The notes under the pieces are model-generated. The model was not told the origin of the DNA. It did not search any database and worked only from the letters and a program-made list of their open reading frames with translations. The position numbers and the translations under genes are program-made. From CAVVTR01 sp963751245 (GTDB taxonomy: Bacteria; Acidobacteriota; Thermoanaerobaculia; Thermoanaerobaculales; Thermoanaerobaculaceae), in contig CAVVTR010000008.1 of the NCBI GenBank assembly GCA_963751245.1, positions 1-64,000 on the forward strand: a DNA stretch of 64,000 nucleotides, written 5' to 3'. Of the stretch, positions 11,009-19,503 are shown in pieces; the first letter of the stretch is position 1; each line of letters begins with the position of its first letter.

Positions 11009-11755
11009 TCAGCGCTCTTCGGGGCCGGTGAGGTCGAGGAGGTAGCGCCAGCTCGCCACCTCGCGGTCGGTGAACGCCCGCCGCACACCGACGATCCAGC
11101 GGAACGCCTCCGCCGGAGCCGGCGCGGTCACCTCCTCCACGGGCCTCCGCAGCGCTCCCGTCAGCCACGAAACCGCCGGCCAGCCCAGGCGCGCCCTCCG
11201 GCGCGGCGCCGAGTGGGCGCCGCACACGAACACCCCCTCCTCGGGATCGAACACCCGCCAGCGCTCCTCCAGCGCGGCGCCGCACACGCCGCACCGGTTC
11301 ACCTCCGGCAGCACGCCGGCCAGCCGCAGGAACCACAGCTCGGCGTAGTGCGCCACGGCCAGCGGGTCGTGCCCCGCGAGCAGGGCCTGGGTGCACCGGT
11401 CCACGAGCCTGAACGCCGACTCGAGCCGCTGCCCCGCCGGGCAGTGCAGCAGGGCGAGCTCCACCACGACCTGCCCCGCGGCCCAGCCGGGAGGGTTCGC
11501 GGCGAGGGGGAACGCCGATCGCAGCAGCACCGCCTCGCCCAGCGTGCCGAGCTCCGACCGCGACCGCTCGAAGTAGGTCAACCTGATGTGCGCGAGGGGC
11601 TCGACGGCGGGCGCGACCCCGGACCGCGGGCTCCTCGCGCTCCGGGCGAGGACGCGGATCTGCCCACCGAACCGGGTGAGCACCGCCACGACGAGGTCCC
11701 GCTCCCGGTACGGGTACCGCGCGAGGACGTACCCCTCGTCGCTACGGCTGGGCAT
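11009..11755 (-). CDS. recO: DNA repair protein RecO
   Basis: RecO binds ssDNA and SSB and helps RecR load RecA in gap repair. The protein has the OB-fold start DEGYVLARYPYRERDLVVAVLT, a helical middle and a zinc site CGVCG followed by a Cys in FVCGAH. I use the ATG at 11755 (248 residues, normal length). Reading further upstream would run into rnd in another frame. The start overlaps the last 14 bases of rnd, so the two are coupled. Confidence 0.9.
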   Translation of the reverse strand: MPSRSDEGYVLARYPYRERDLVVAVLTRFGGQIRVLARSARSPRSGVAPAVEPLAHIRLTYFERSRSELGTLGEAVLLRSAFPLAANPPGWAAGQVVVELALLHCPAGQRLESAFRLVDRCTQALLAGHDPLAVAHYAELWFLRLAGVLPEVNRCGVCGAALEERWRVFDPEEGVFVCGAHSAPRRRARLGWPAVSWLTGALRRPVEEVTAPAPAEAFRWIVGVRRAFTDREVASWRYLLDLTGPEER

Positions 11756-12911
11756 CCACGGCGCCCTCGGGATGGCTCCGCAGCTCGTCGAGAACCGGGA
11801 GGATCCGCTCCGCGAGGACGTCCGTCCGCCAGCGCCGGTCCAGGCAGGCCCCCAACTCCTCGGGGCCCGTGGGCATGTGCTCGGCCATGGCCTGCAGGGT
11901 GGCCCGCGGCGCCAGGATGCCGGGATCGAGCCCAAGCTCCAGCGCGGCCTCGTCCCGCGCCGAGCGTAGCCGCCGCACCCTCGCCTCGAGCTCCCGATCG
12001 ACCTGCCAGCGCGTCCCCTTCACCGGCGCCGGCGCCGGCGGCGGGTCCTTGAGGAGCTGGAGCACCTTCGCGCCCCACCGCCGGACACCGGGGCGGTTCA
12101 TGCCCTTGACCTCGGCCAGGGAGCGCAGGTTCTCCGGGGGGCTCTCGGCGAGGCCCAGCAGCACTTCGTTGCGGAGGATGCGGAACGTCGGCACGTCCCT
12201 TTCCGCGGCGATCCCTTCGCGCCAGCCGTGGAGCGCCGCGAAGCGGTCCCGGGCCGGGCCGCGCAGGCGCTTGGCGCCCTTCACGCGCTCGAACGCCCGC
12301 GGGTCGGGCTCGGGCTCCTCCCAGCGGATGTCCTCGAGCCGCAGACACTCCTCCTCCCACCACTCGAGCCGCCCCAGGCCGCGCAGCCGCTCCTCCAGCC
12401 TGGCCGCCAGGTCGTGGAGGAAGGCGGTGTCCCCGGCCGCGTACGCCTGGTACTCCGGCTCCAGTGGCCGGCGTCCCCAGTCGGCCCGCTGGAACCGCTT
12501 GTCGAGCACGACCCCGAGCTCCTGGCCGACCAGGGCCGCGAGCCCGGTCTGCTTCTCACCCAGGAGCTGGGCCGCCGCCTGGGTGTCGTGCAGCCCGTGG
12601 ATGCGGGCGCTCAGGTCGCGGTCGAGGACGCGCAGGTCGTAGTCGGCACCGTGCATCAGGGTCGGCCGGGACGGCTCTGCGAGGAGACCGACGACCGGGG
12701 CCATCCCCTCCCGCCCCAGCGCAAGCGGATCGAAGAGCGCGTGCTCGCCGTCGAAGGAAAGCTGCACCAGGCAAAGCTTGTGGAAGTACGAGTGAAGCGA
12801 GTCCGCCTCGGTGTCCACGGCGATCCACGACGCGCGCCGGGCGCGGTCGCAGACCCGTGCGGCCTCGTCGGCGGTGTCGATCCAGAGCGGAGAGAGCTCC
12901 TCCGGCGTCAT
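11742..12911 (-). CDS. rnd: Ribonuclease D
   Basis: 3'-5' exoribonuclease for tRNA and other RNA 3' ends. The DEDDy exonuclease domain starts at WIAVDTEADSLHSY (Asp and Glu of motif I), with LMHGADYDLRVL (motif II) and YAAGDTAFL (motif III). HRDC-like helical regions follow (FAALHGWREGIAAERDVPTFRILRNEVL in two stretches). I prefer the ATG at 12911 (MTPEELSPLWIDT, 389 residues) over an in-frame start 12 codons upstream. It overlaps recO downstream. Confidence 0.92.
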   Translation of the reverse strand: MTPEELSPLWIDTADEAARVCDRARRASWIAVDTEADSLHSYFHKLCLVQLSFDGEHALFDPLALGREGMAPVVGLLAEPSRPTLMHGADYDLRVLDRDLSARIHGLHDTQAAAQLLGEKQTGLAALVGQELGVVLDKRFQRADWGRRPLEPEYQAYAAGDTAFLHDLAARLEERLRGLGRLEWWEEECLRLEDIRWEEPEPDPRAFERVKGAKRLRGPARDRFAALHGWREGIAAERDVPTFRILRNEVLLGLAESPPENLRSLAEVKGMNRPGVRRWGAKVLQLLKDPPPAPAPVKGTRWQVDRELEARVRRLRSARDEAALELGLDPGILAPRATLQAMAEHMPTGPEELGACLDRRWRTDVLAERILPVLDELRSHPEGAVDAQP

Positions 12912-12956
12912 GGGCGCGATGCTAGTCGCCCCGGCCGGGCCCTGCAAGGGCCGAGC

Positions 12957-13673
12957 TCAAAAGGCGCCGGGCGGGGACGATGCGGCCACCTGGTTCACCG
13001 TCACCGTGACCACCTCCTGCGTCTCCTGGATACTCCGCTTCAGGGCGAAGTAGACTCCGTCGAACGGCTTCCAGTCCTCCCAGCGGATGTCCAGCTGGCC
13101 GGAGCCGCGGCGCGTGAACACCGTCTTCGCGACGCGCCCGGTGGAGGGATCGAGCTGCACGTCCCACGTACCCGTGCGCGACGTCACCTTGGTCGCCGGG
13201 ACCATGGCGTCGCCGCTTCCCTGCTCGTCGGGCAGAGGGCTCACGGTCACGCCCGCCGCGCCCCACTCCAGCGGAAAGGTCAGCCACAGGACGTCCTCGC
13301 CGAACCGCTGCAGCGTCCAGTTGACGGCGTCGGTCAGCGCCGCGCCGGAGATCTGGCGGCCGTCCCGCCAGCCGCCGCCGGTGCGCGACGCGATCTCCAG
13401 AACCATGTCGAGCTTCGCACCGCCGGGGCCGGGGCCGCTCATGCGCAGGAAGTTGTTGCGCCGGTCCCACCGGTAGTTCCACGGACCCTCGCTGCCGGTC
13501 GGCGTGGTGATGGACACGGTGAAGTCCATGTAACCGATGGCCTGCCAGTTCGCCGCCCCTCCGCAGGCGGCGAGCTGCCCCGCGGGAGTCCTGGGGTCGG
13601 GCTGTTGCGCGAGAAGCGGTGCGGCGGCCAGAACGAGCAGCAAGACGATCGGGATTCGGAAAGACTTCACCAT
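12957..13673 (-). CDS. Secreted protein of unknown function
   Basis: A 238-residue protein beginning MVKSFRIPIVLLLVLAAAPLLAQQP, a clear Sec signal peptide probably cut after LLA. The mature part is rich in beta strands (YMDFTVSITTPTGSEGPWNYRWDRRNNFLRM, then a repeat-like WEDWKPFDGVYFALKR) and recalls lipoprotein-like sensor folds, but I do not recognise the family. The ATG at 13673 has a GGGGGAG ribosome site. It lies about 45 bases upstream of rnd on the same strand. An extracytoplasmic location is the only part of its role I can support. Confidence 0.75.
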   Translation of the reverse strand: MVKSFRIPIVLLLVLAAAPLLAQQPDPRTPAGQLAACGGAANWQAIGYMDFTVSITTPTGSEGPWNYRWDRRNNFLRMSGPGPGGAKLDMVLEIASRTGGGWRDGRQISGAALTDAVNWTLQRFGEDVLWLTFPLEWGAAGVTVSPLPDEQGSGDAMVPATKVTSRTGTWDVQLDPSTGRVAKTVFTRRGSGQLDIRWEDWKPFDGVYFALKRSIQETQEVVTVTVNQVAASSPPGAF

Positions 13674-13752
13674 TCGCTCCCCCTTCGTGGATCGGCGTCG
13701 TGCGCGGTACCGGAGGCGGATGCTGCCGGGTCCCCTCAAAGTTGAGCGTATT

Positions 13753-15117
13753 CTACACGAAACGGTCGTCGCCGGCGCCTTCCGCTCCGCGGGCTGCCGC
13801 CAGCAGCCCTTCCAGGAAGCTTGGCAGCACGCTGGATGCCGCCATGACGTCCCAGCCGCCGAAGCTGAGGACGGCTCCGGGCTGACCGGTCCACGCCCCC
13901 TGCACGGCACCGATCTCCACGCCGAGGGCCACCGGCTGCCGCCGGGCCCGCGACGCGACCTGCCTCCAGAGCTCCGAGAGGCGAGAGGCGTCCTCCGCCC
14001 CTCCAGCCGTGCGCAGCAGCACCAGGGCGTCGCACCGCGACAGGACCCCGTCGAGCACGCCGGGCTGCAGCGTATCCGGCCGCACGGCCAGCAGGCACAG
14101 GCGCTGGGTACCGCCCAGCGGCACCGCGCAGCTGGCTACGCCCACCGGGGGAGCAGCGGCCGCACCGGCCTGAGGGCCCGCGCCGAACAGCTCGACGAAT
14201 CGGGCCGCGTCCCCCACCTCCGCCGCGACCACCACCGCCCACAACGCCGTGGACGAGCCGCCCCCGCGGGTGCCCCGGAGGGCGCGGTGGATTGCCCGGA
14301 CCACGTCCTCCCTGACGGGCTCCAGCCGTGCCTCCGAGGGTTCCTGGACCAGCGCGACGCGCGGCTCCAGCACCACGGCGCGAGCCTCGGCGAGGGCCAC
14401 GACGCGGTCCATCACCAGGTCGTCGTCCACCCGGGTCCGGGCGATCAGCTCGGGCACCAGCAACGGCTCGCGGATCGCCCGCCAGACCAGCCCGCCCAGA
14501 GCATCTCCCGGCTCCGAGCCGCCTCGCCGCCGGCGCACCACCGTGTGCCGCGGCCGGGCAGGGAGCGAGGCCAGGAGAGGAGGCAGCGCCGCCGCGCGGG
14601 CCTCCGCCCGGGCGACCAGCGCCTCCAGGGGCGGGAGCTGCAGGCTGAACGAGCCCTCCTCACCCCCCTCGTAGCGGGTCACGCTGAAGGTGCCGTCCCG
14701 CCAGGTCAGCACGTCCAGCAGGCGGGCCCTGGCCTGAAAGTCGAGGAACGCGCGGATCTCCTCCCGGCGCATGCCCGTGCGGGCGATGACAAGACGTTCC
14801 AGGGGCGACTGCGTGTGGGGCCGTTCGGCCACGAGCTCGGCGAGCACGGCCCGGTTGATGGCGCCGGCCTCCACCATGAGGTCGCCGAGGGAGCGGCCGT
14901 CGCCGGGCGAAAACACCATCGTCGGGCTGCCGCCGCGGAACACCACCACCGTGAGCCCGCCGCTCGCCGGCTGGCGGATCACCAGGCGCAGGTTTCCCGA
15001 GCTCCTCTCCACCGCCGCGAAGAGTGCATGGGGAGGAAACACCGCCAGAGAGCCACTCGCCGTGATGTCCTGTGCAGGTTCCTCGGATGTGGACGGACCA
15101 CTGTACTGCTCCACCAT
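13753..15117 (-). CDS. DUF4388 (PatA-like N-terminal) domain protein
   Basis: A 454-residue cytosolic protein. The N-terminal roughly 150 residues (GSLAVFPPHALFAAVERSSG..LRLVI, VVVFRGGSPTMVFSPGDGRSLGDLMVEAGAI) match the DUF4388/PatA-like domain, found in gliding and signalling proteins of delta-proteobacteria and acidobacteria. The middle resembles a winged-helix region, and the C-terminal 130 residues are Ala-rich and hypothetical. It diverges from the methyltransferase gene at 15209. A signalling or motility role is inferred from the family only. Confidence 0.7.
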   Translation of the reverse strand: MVEQYSGPSTSEEPAQDITASGSLAVFPPHALFAAVERSSGNLRLVIRQPASGGLTVVVFRGGSPTMVFSPGDGRSLGDLMVEAGAINRAVLAELVAERPHTQSPLERLVIARTGMRREEIRAFLDFQARARLLDVLTWRDGTFSVTRYEGGEEGSFSLQLPPLEALVARAEARAAALPPLLASLPARPRHTVVRRRRGGSEPGDALGGLVWRAIREPLLVPELIARTRVDDDLVMDRVVALAEARAVVLEPRVALVQEPSEARLEPVREDVVRAIHRALRGTRGGGSSTALWAVVVAAEVGDAARFVELFGAGPQAGAAAAPPVGVASCAVPLGGTQRLCLLAVRPDTLQPGVLDGVLSRCDALVLLRTAGGAEDASRLSELWRQVASRARRQPVALGVEIGAVQGAWTGQPGAVLSFGGWDVMAASSVLPSFLEGLLAAARGAEGAGDDRFV

Positions 15118-15208
15118 ACACGCTCATCTTTTCACAATGCCCCGGACCCCGCAATCCCGTAAACTGGGAGCCACGGCGGCCCGAAACCGCCCGAGAGGAC
15201 CCTCCAGC

Positions 15209-15994
15209 GTGACCGATTCGCGACAGACCGGAGCCGTTTCCCTGGGGCGTCACAACCCCCTCCTGGCCAGGTTCCGCCGCGCTGCGGCGGGTCGGGAGCC
15301 GGGCGTCACCGTGGTGGACGGCCACAAGCTCCTGATCGACCTGCTGGCCCAGGGCGTGCGCCCGGAAACGGTGGTCGCCGACCCTGCTCTGATTGTGACC
15401 CTGATCACACTTCCCGGGGTCCACGACCTCGCCCGGACCGGCCGCCTGTACGCCGCGGACCCGGCGGTCCTCGCACACACGGCGCCCACCCGTCAGACCC
15501 AGGGCGTCCTGGCCCTCGTCCCCCGCCCGCGTCGCACCGTCGGGCCTTCGGGCACGGTCGTCTACCTGGACCGGGTGCAGGACCCGGGCAACGTCGGCGC
15601 CGCTATCCGCTCCGCGGCGGCCTTCGGCGCCGCCGGCGTCGCCTGCTCGCCCCACTGCGCGGACCCCTTTTCCCCCCGCGCCATCCGCGCCTCCGGCGGG
15701 CAGTCGCTGCTCCTGCCGGTGGAGCCCGACACCGGGTTCGACGCCCTGGCCGGGGCGTTCGCGGCCGCGGGAGGCCGGGTGGCCGGTACCGCCGGGGCCG
15801 GGGGCACACCCGTGCGGGCGTGGCGGCCCGGCTCGCCGCTCCTCCTGGCGTTCGGCAACGAGGGGCAGGGACTGTCGCAGGAGGTCGCCTCCCGCTGCGA
15901 CGACCTCGTCACCGTGCCCCTGGCCGCAGGCGTCGAGTCGCTCAACCTGGCCGTGGCCGTGGGTGTCGTGCTGGCCGTCCTGTCCCCCCTCTGA
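15209..15994 (+). CDS. SpoU/TrmH-family RNA 2'-O-methyltransferase
   Basis: Transfers a methyl group from SAM to a ribose 2'-OH of rRNA or tRNA. The N-terminal substrate-binding part is LGRHNPLLARFRRA..VVDGHKLLIDLL. The SPOUT knot motifs are VVYLDRVQDPGNVGAAIRSA (motif 1), LLLAFGNEGQGLS (motif 2) and VTVPLAAGVESLNLAVAVG (motif 3). The GTG at 15209 gives 261 residues and the expected N-terminus; an in-frame ATG at 15137 would add 24 residues. Its exact RNA target cannot be told from sequence. Confidence 0.9.
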   Translation: MTDSRQTGAVSLGRHNPLLARFRRAAAGREPGVTVVDGHKLLIDLLAQGVRPETVVADPALIVTLITLPGVHDLARTGRLYAADPAVLAHTAPTRQTQGVLALVPRPRRTVGPSGTVVYLDRVQDPGNVGAAIRSAAAFGAAGVACSPHCADPFSPRAIRASGGQSLLLPVEPDTGFDALAGAFAAAGGRVAGTAGAGGTPVRAWRPGSPLLLAFGNEGQGLSQEVASRCDDLVTVPLAAGVESLNLAVAVGVVLAVLSPL

Positions 15995-16075
15995 GCGTCC
16001 TCGCCCCTCCCGGGAATTCTTGAGTCCCGCCCTCATCTATACTGGATGGAGTGGACGAAGCATGGGGAGGCAGAC

Positions 16076-17200
16076 ATGATCAGGCATCGTGACATCGAGC
16101 AGCTCCAGCAGCTTTCACAGTCCCCCGGCAAGACCCTGACGATCTACCTGGACGTCGACCAGACCAACGCGGCCAACCGTCGGCGCCAGTTCGAGACCCA
16201 CCTGAAGGACATGTTCCGGCAGCTCCGCAATGATTTCCCCGACGACGAGGAGCTGCCGCTGGCCATCGAGGACGTCGAGCGCATCCTCAAGCTCGTCAAG
16301 CCCAGCGAGAAGACCCTCGTCCTCGCGCGCCACCGCCGGCTCGGGGTGACGTTCCGGGCGTTGCTGCGCATCGCCCTGCCCTCCGGCGTGTACTGGGGCA
16401 ACGGCGCCTTCCTGCGGCCGCTGCTCGAGGCCCTCGACGAGCACGAGCGCTACGCCATCGTCCTCGTGGACCGCAAGCGGGCGCGGCTGCTCACCGTCTT
16501 CCTGGGCGAGATCGAGGAGCACAAGGACCTGCTCTCCGTGATCCCTCCCCGCCCCGACGCGCCGAGCTCCGACAAGCTCCGCTCCCAGCCCCGCATGGAG
16601 CGTCGCCACGACGAGAGCGTCTCCTCCCACGTGCGCATGGTCGCCGGCGAGATGAGCCGGCTGCTCGAGCAGCTCGAGGTGGACCGCCTCATCGTCGGCG
16701 GCGCCATCGAGGTGGCCTCCGAGCTGGCGCGGGCGCTTCCCAAGCGCCTCCGCGGCCGCCTCGTGGAGACCCTGCCCATCCCCCTCACCGCCGCCGAGGA
16801 CCAGATCCTCGCGCGCACCCGAGAGGTCCAGGAGCGCCTGGAGCGCGCCGCCGAGCTCGAGGTGGTGCGCGACCTCCTCAAGGAGGTGCGCCGCGGCGGA
16901 CGCGCCGTCGCCGGCCTGAGCAACACCCTCAACGCCATCAACCAGGGCAGGGTGTGGAAGCTCGTCTACCTGCAGGGACTGCAGATCGAGGGCGGCTTCT
17001 GCCCCCACTGCAAGGTCCTCGTCGACCCCGTCGACGAGGTCTGCCCCCTGTGCCAGAAGAAGGTCGACCAGGAGCCGCACATGGTCGACCGCATGGCCCG
17101 CAAGGTTCTGGAGCGCGGCGGCCACGTCGAGATGGTCGACGGCCCCGCCGCCGAGGCGTTACGCCAGGTCGCCGAGGTCGCCGCCATCATGCACGTGTAG
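16076..17200 (+). CDS. baeRF-family protein (bacterial eRF1-like)
   Basis: A 374-residue protein of the bacterial aeRF1-like family, related to domains 2 and 3 of archaeal/eukaryotic release factors. The start TLTIYLDVDQTN is typical. A central release-factor-like domain contains IVLVDRKRARLLTV, and an L7Ae-like part has VDRLIVGGAIEVASELA. No GGQ is visible in the loop near residue 160. A zinc ribbon CPHCKVLVDPVDEVCPLC closes the protein. Members are suspected to act in ribosome rescue or hibernation, which is inference. The ATG at 16076 has GGGGAGG; an ATG ten codons upstream lacks one. tRNA-Leu follows 92 bases downstream. Confidence 0.82.
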   Translation: MIRHRDIEQLQQLSQSPGKTLTIYLDVDQTNAANRRRQFETHLKDMFRQLRNDFPDDEELPLAIEDVERILKLVKPSEKTLVLARHRRLGVTFRALLRIALPSGVYWGNGAFLRPLLEALDEHERYAIVLVDRKRARLLTVFLGEIEEHKDLLSVIPPRPDAPSSDKLRSQPRMERRHDESVSSHVRMVAGEMSRLLEQLEVDRLIVGGAIEVASELARALPKRLRGRLVETLPIPLTAAEDQILARTREVQERLERAAELEVVRDLLKEVRRGGRAVAGLSNTLNAINQGRVWKLVYLQGLQIEGGFCPHCKVLVDPVDEVCPLCQKKVDQEPHMVDRMARKVLERGGHVEMVDGPAAEALRQVAEVAAIMHV

Positions 17201-17292
17201 CCGGCAGGCGGCTCGCGGCCGAGCTCGTGCGCGGCCCGCGGTACGCTCCTGGTAGACTCGGCCGCGCTCCAGGAGTGCTGCGACAACAAAGG

Positions 17293-17375
17293 GCCGGAGT
17301 GGCGAAATGGCAGACGCAGGGGACTTAAAATCCCCGATCCGCAAGGGTGTGTGGGTTCGAATCCCACCTCCGGCA
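17293..17375 (+). tRNA. tRNA-Leu (anticodon UAA)
   Basis: Eighty-three bases fold as a class II tRNA. The acceptor stem is GCCGGAG with CTCCGGC and discriminator A. The D arm is TGGCGAAATGGCAGACGC. The anticodon stem GGGGA-CTTAAAA-TCCCC carries UAA. A variable arm GATCCGCAAGGGTGTG follows, then the T arm GTGGGTTCGAATCCCAC. CCA is not encoded. Confidence 0.95.
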
Positions 17376-17379
17376 TAAT

Positions 17380-17850
17380 CACCGCCTCGCGCTCTGCAGG
17401 GTGAATCCCGCGGCGAGCCTGCGCCGGTGCAGGCCGGCCGTTCCGCCCCCCGCTGCCGGTTCGAAGCGATCCCAGGCCGCTTCTCGCCACCCGCCCTGTC
17501 CTCCGCGAGGCCGGCCCTGGGTCTGCAGAACGGTGCGGCAGCAGCAGGGAGGACCGCAAAGCTGCGAACGGACCGCGCCGTTGGCCCCCGCCCGCAAGCC
17601 CTGAAGGGCTTGGCTACATTGCGTCCTGCCACGCCGATGGCGCTGCCACCCCCCGGCCACTGACCGCGTGGCCGCCACAACCCTGCATATCCGAATGTAG
17701 GCCAGGGCTTCAGCCCTGGCTCTGCAGAACGACACGCCGACCACCCGCCCGTCCGCATACACGCCGGGCTGAATCCGCGCGAGCCTTGTCTGGGAGCCTC
17801 GGCCGGCCCGCGCCACGAAGGTCGGCACGCCGACCGGCCGGCCTGACGCG
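17380..17850. repeat. Intergenic region with REP-like palindromes
   Basis: No gene is supported here. Palindromes include AAGCCCTGAAGGGCTT (17596-17611) and GCCAGGGCTTCAGCCCTGGC (17701-17720), plus a GCCGGGCTGAATCCGCG fragment near 17762. The second palindrome with its right flank TCTGCAGAAC recurs at 24230-24259. These look like dispersed REP-type hairpins; no transposase of the RAYT type is in the window. Confidence 0.7.
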
Positions 17851-18054
17851 CTACTGGTGCTCGGGGGCGGTGCCGCCTGCAGTGAGGGCGCGGACGAGGG
17901 GCACCAGGTCGAGGGAGCGCACTGCGTCCACGGCGCGCTCCCAGCGGCCCTCGGCGCACAGGCCCTGGATCCCGGCATCCTCGTAGGCGGCGAGGGCCGC
18001 CTCGAGGCACGCGTTCCGTACCGCATCGGCGAACGCGTCCATGCCTCCGGTCAT
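17851..18054 (-). CDS. Conserved-looking small protein
   Basis: Sixty-seven residues with a compact helical pattern: MDAFADAVRNACLEAALAAY, EDAGIQGLCAEGRWERAVDAVRSLDL. The phrase GLCAEGRWE resembles small proteins often annotated, without evidence, as acetyltransferases. A GGGAGGG ribosome site precedes the ATG at 18054. It lies 31 bases after the DUF4442 gene on the same strand and may be its operon partner. Function unknown. Confidence 0.6.
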   Translation of the reverse strand: MTGGMDAFADAVRNACLEAALAAYEDAGIQGLCAEGRWERAVDAVRSLDLVPLVRALTAGGTAPEHQ

Positions 18055-18085
18055 GATCCTGCCCTCCCGGCCCCCGCGGGCGTCC

Positions 18086-18667
18086 TCACCCGTGGCCGCC
18101 GCAGTTGCCGTCCGCGGTGGCCCCGTGCCACGCCGCCGCGGCGGCCGTGCGCTGCTGGCGCCGGACGGCCTCGCCGACGCGCGCCTTCGCCGTCCGCGGG
18201 CGGATCGAGAGCATCTTCTCGCACACGGCGTGCACCTCGCCGGTCTCGTCGGTCAGCTCCACCCGGTAGCAGCGCTCGCTGCGGCCGAGCTTCGCGACGT
18301 CGGTGCGGATGGCGTCCAGTTCCTTGTCGTCGATGCAAAAGGTCGCGAAGAGCGTGGACCGCCCCGGCAGGAGGAAGCGGATGCTCGCCTCCTTGTCCCA
18401 CACCTGGTAGTCGTCGCCCAGGAGACGGAGGAGCATGACCATGTAGATGGGGTCCACGGCGCCGTACATGCTGCCGCCGAAGATGGTGCCGACGTAGTTG
18501 CGCGTGCGCCGGCTCAGCGGCACGCTGACGCGGACCTCGTGCCAGTCGCCCGCGATGTACTCCACCCGGCCGCCGGTGCCGCGGTACGCCGGGAACCGGT
18601 TGAACTCCCAGCGGGCCAGCCGCGTCTTGATGGATTCCGCCACGTCGACCCCCTCCTCGATTCTCAT
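18086..18667 (-). CDS. DUF4442 hotdog-fold thioesterase-like protein
   Basis: A 193-residue single-domain hotdog protein (TRNYVGTIFGGSMYGAVDPIYMVML is the family core, with a likely catalytic or CoA-binding Asp). DUF4442 proteins are grouped with acyl-CoA thioesterases; substrate unknown. The C-terminal 25 residues are low complexity and may extend past the true fold. The ATG at 18667 has AGGATGG upstream; GTG nine codons later is an alternative. It follows the ABC permease by 32 bases. Confidence 0.8.
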   Translation of the reverse strand: MRIEEGVDVAESIKTRLARWEFNRFPAYRGTGGRVEYIAGDWHEVRVSVPLSRRTRNYVGTIFGGSMYGAVDPIYMVMLLRLLGDDYQVWDKEASIRFLLPGRSTLFATFCIDDKELDAIRTDVAKLGRSERCYRVELTDETGEVHAVCEKMLSIRPRTAKARVGEAVRRQQRTAAAAAWHGATADGNCGGHG

Positions 18668-18699
18668 CCACCATCCTGCCACACCGGCCGCCATCGGGC

Positions 18700-19503
18700 T
18701 CACCCCAGGGCGCGCCGCTCGAACGACCGCAGCCCCAGCGCGCCGAACCCGACGGTCATCACCGTCAGCGCCGCCAGCACCGCGACCATGTTCATGTGCG
18801 GCAGCGACGGCGTCAGCGCCCCGCGCAGCCCCTCGGACACGTACACCATCGGGTTGATCAGCACCGCGACCTTGAGCACCGGCACCGTCGAGAGCCCCTG
18901 CCACGGGTAGTAGGCGCAGCCGAGGAAGATCATGGGCGCGATGATGACGCTGAACATCAGCCCGATCTGCTGCGGGCTGATGGCCGTGCCCATGAGCAGC
19001 CCCAGCGCCGAGAACGCCGCCGCTCCCAGGATCGACACCGCCGCGATCTCCCCGGCGTGGGACAGGCTCAGCGACGGGATCGGCCCCATGATCAGCCGCG
19101 CCACGGGCAGGATGAACGCCGCCGCGATGACCCCCTGGATCAGCCCGGCGACCATCTTCTCCACCGCCACCAACCGGATCGGCGCCGGCGCCAGCAGCCG
19201 GTCCTCGATCTCCTTGGTCCAGCCGAAGTCCGCCACCATGGGCAGCGCCACCGCCTGGATGCTCGACAGCGTCATGCTGATGGCCAGGATCCCCGGCAGC
19301 AGCGCCGCGCCGTAGTTCCCGCTCACGAACCCCATCCGCGGCATGAGAAACCCGAACACCACCACGAACAGGATCGGCTGCAGCACCGTGCGCACCAGGA
19401 AGAACGGCAGCTCCCGCGCCGCCGCCTTGACGTCGCGCCGCAGCAGCGCCCGGAACACCCGCCACGCCGACACCGGGGGACGCACCGCCAGGGCCGCGCT
19501 CAC
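18700..19503 (-). CDS. ABC-2 type transporter permease
   Basis: A 267-residue membrane protein with about six hydrophobic segments (FFLVRTVLQPILFVVVFGFL, the last near VAVLAALTVMTVGFGALGL), typical of the ABC-2 export family. GTG at 19503 overlaps the ATPase stop (GTGA), so both subunits are coupled. The cargo cannot be predicted; drug, lipid or polysaccharide export are possible. Confidence 0.9.
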   Translation of the reverse strand: MSAALAVRPPVSAWRVFRALLRRDVKAAARELPFFLVRTVLQPILFVVVFGFLMPRMGFVSGNYGAALLPGILAISMTLSSIQAVALPMVADFGWTKEIEDRLLAPAPIRLVAVEKMVAGLIQGVIAAAFILPVARLIMGPIPSLSLSHAGEIAAVSILGAAAFSALGLLMGTAISPQQIGLMFSVIIAPMIFLGCAYYPWQGLSTVPVLKVAVLINPMVYVSEGLRGALTPSLPHMNMVAVLAALTVMTVGFGALGLRSFERRALG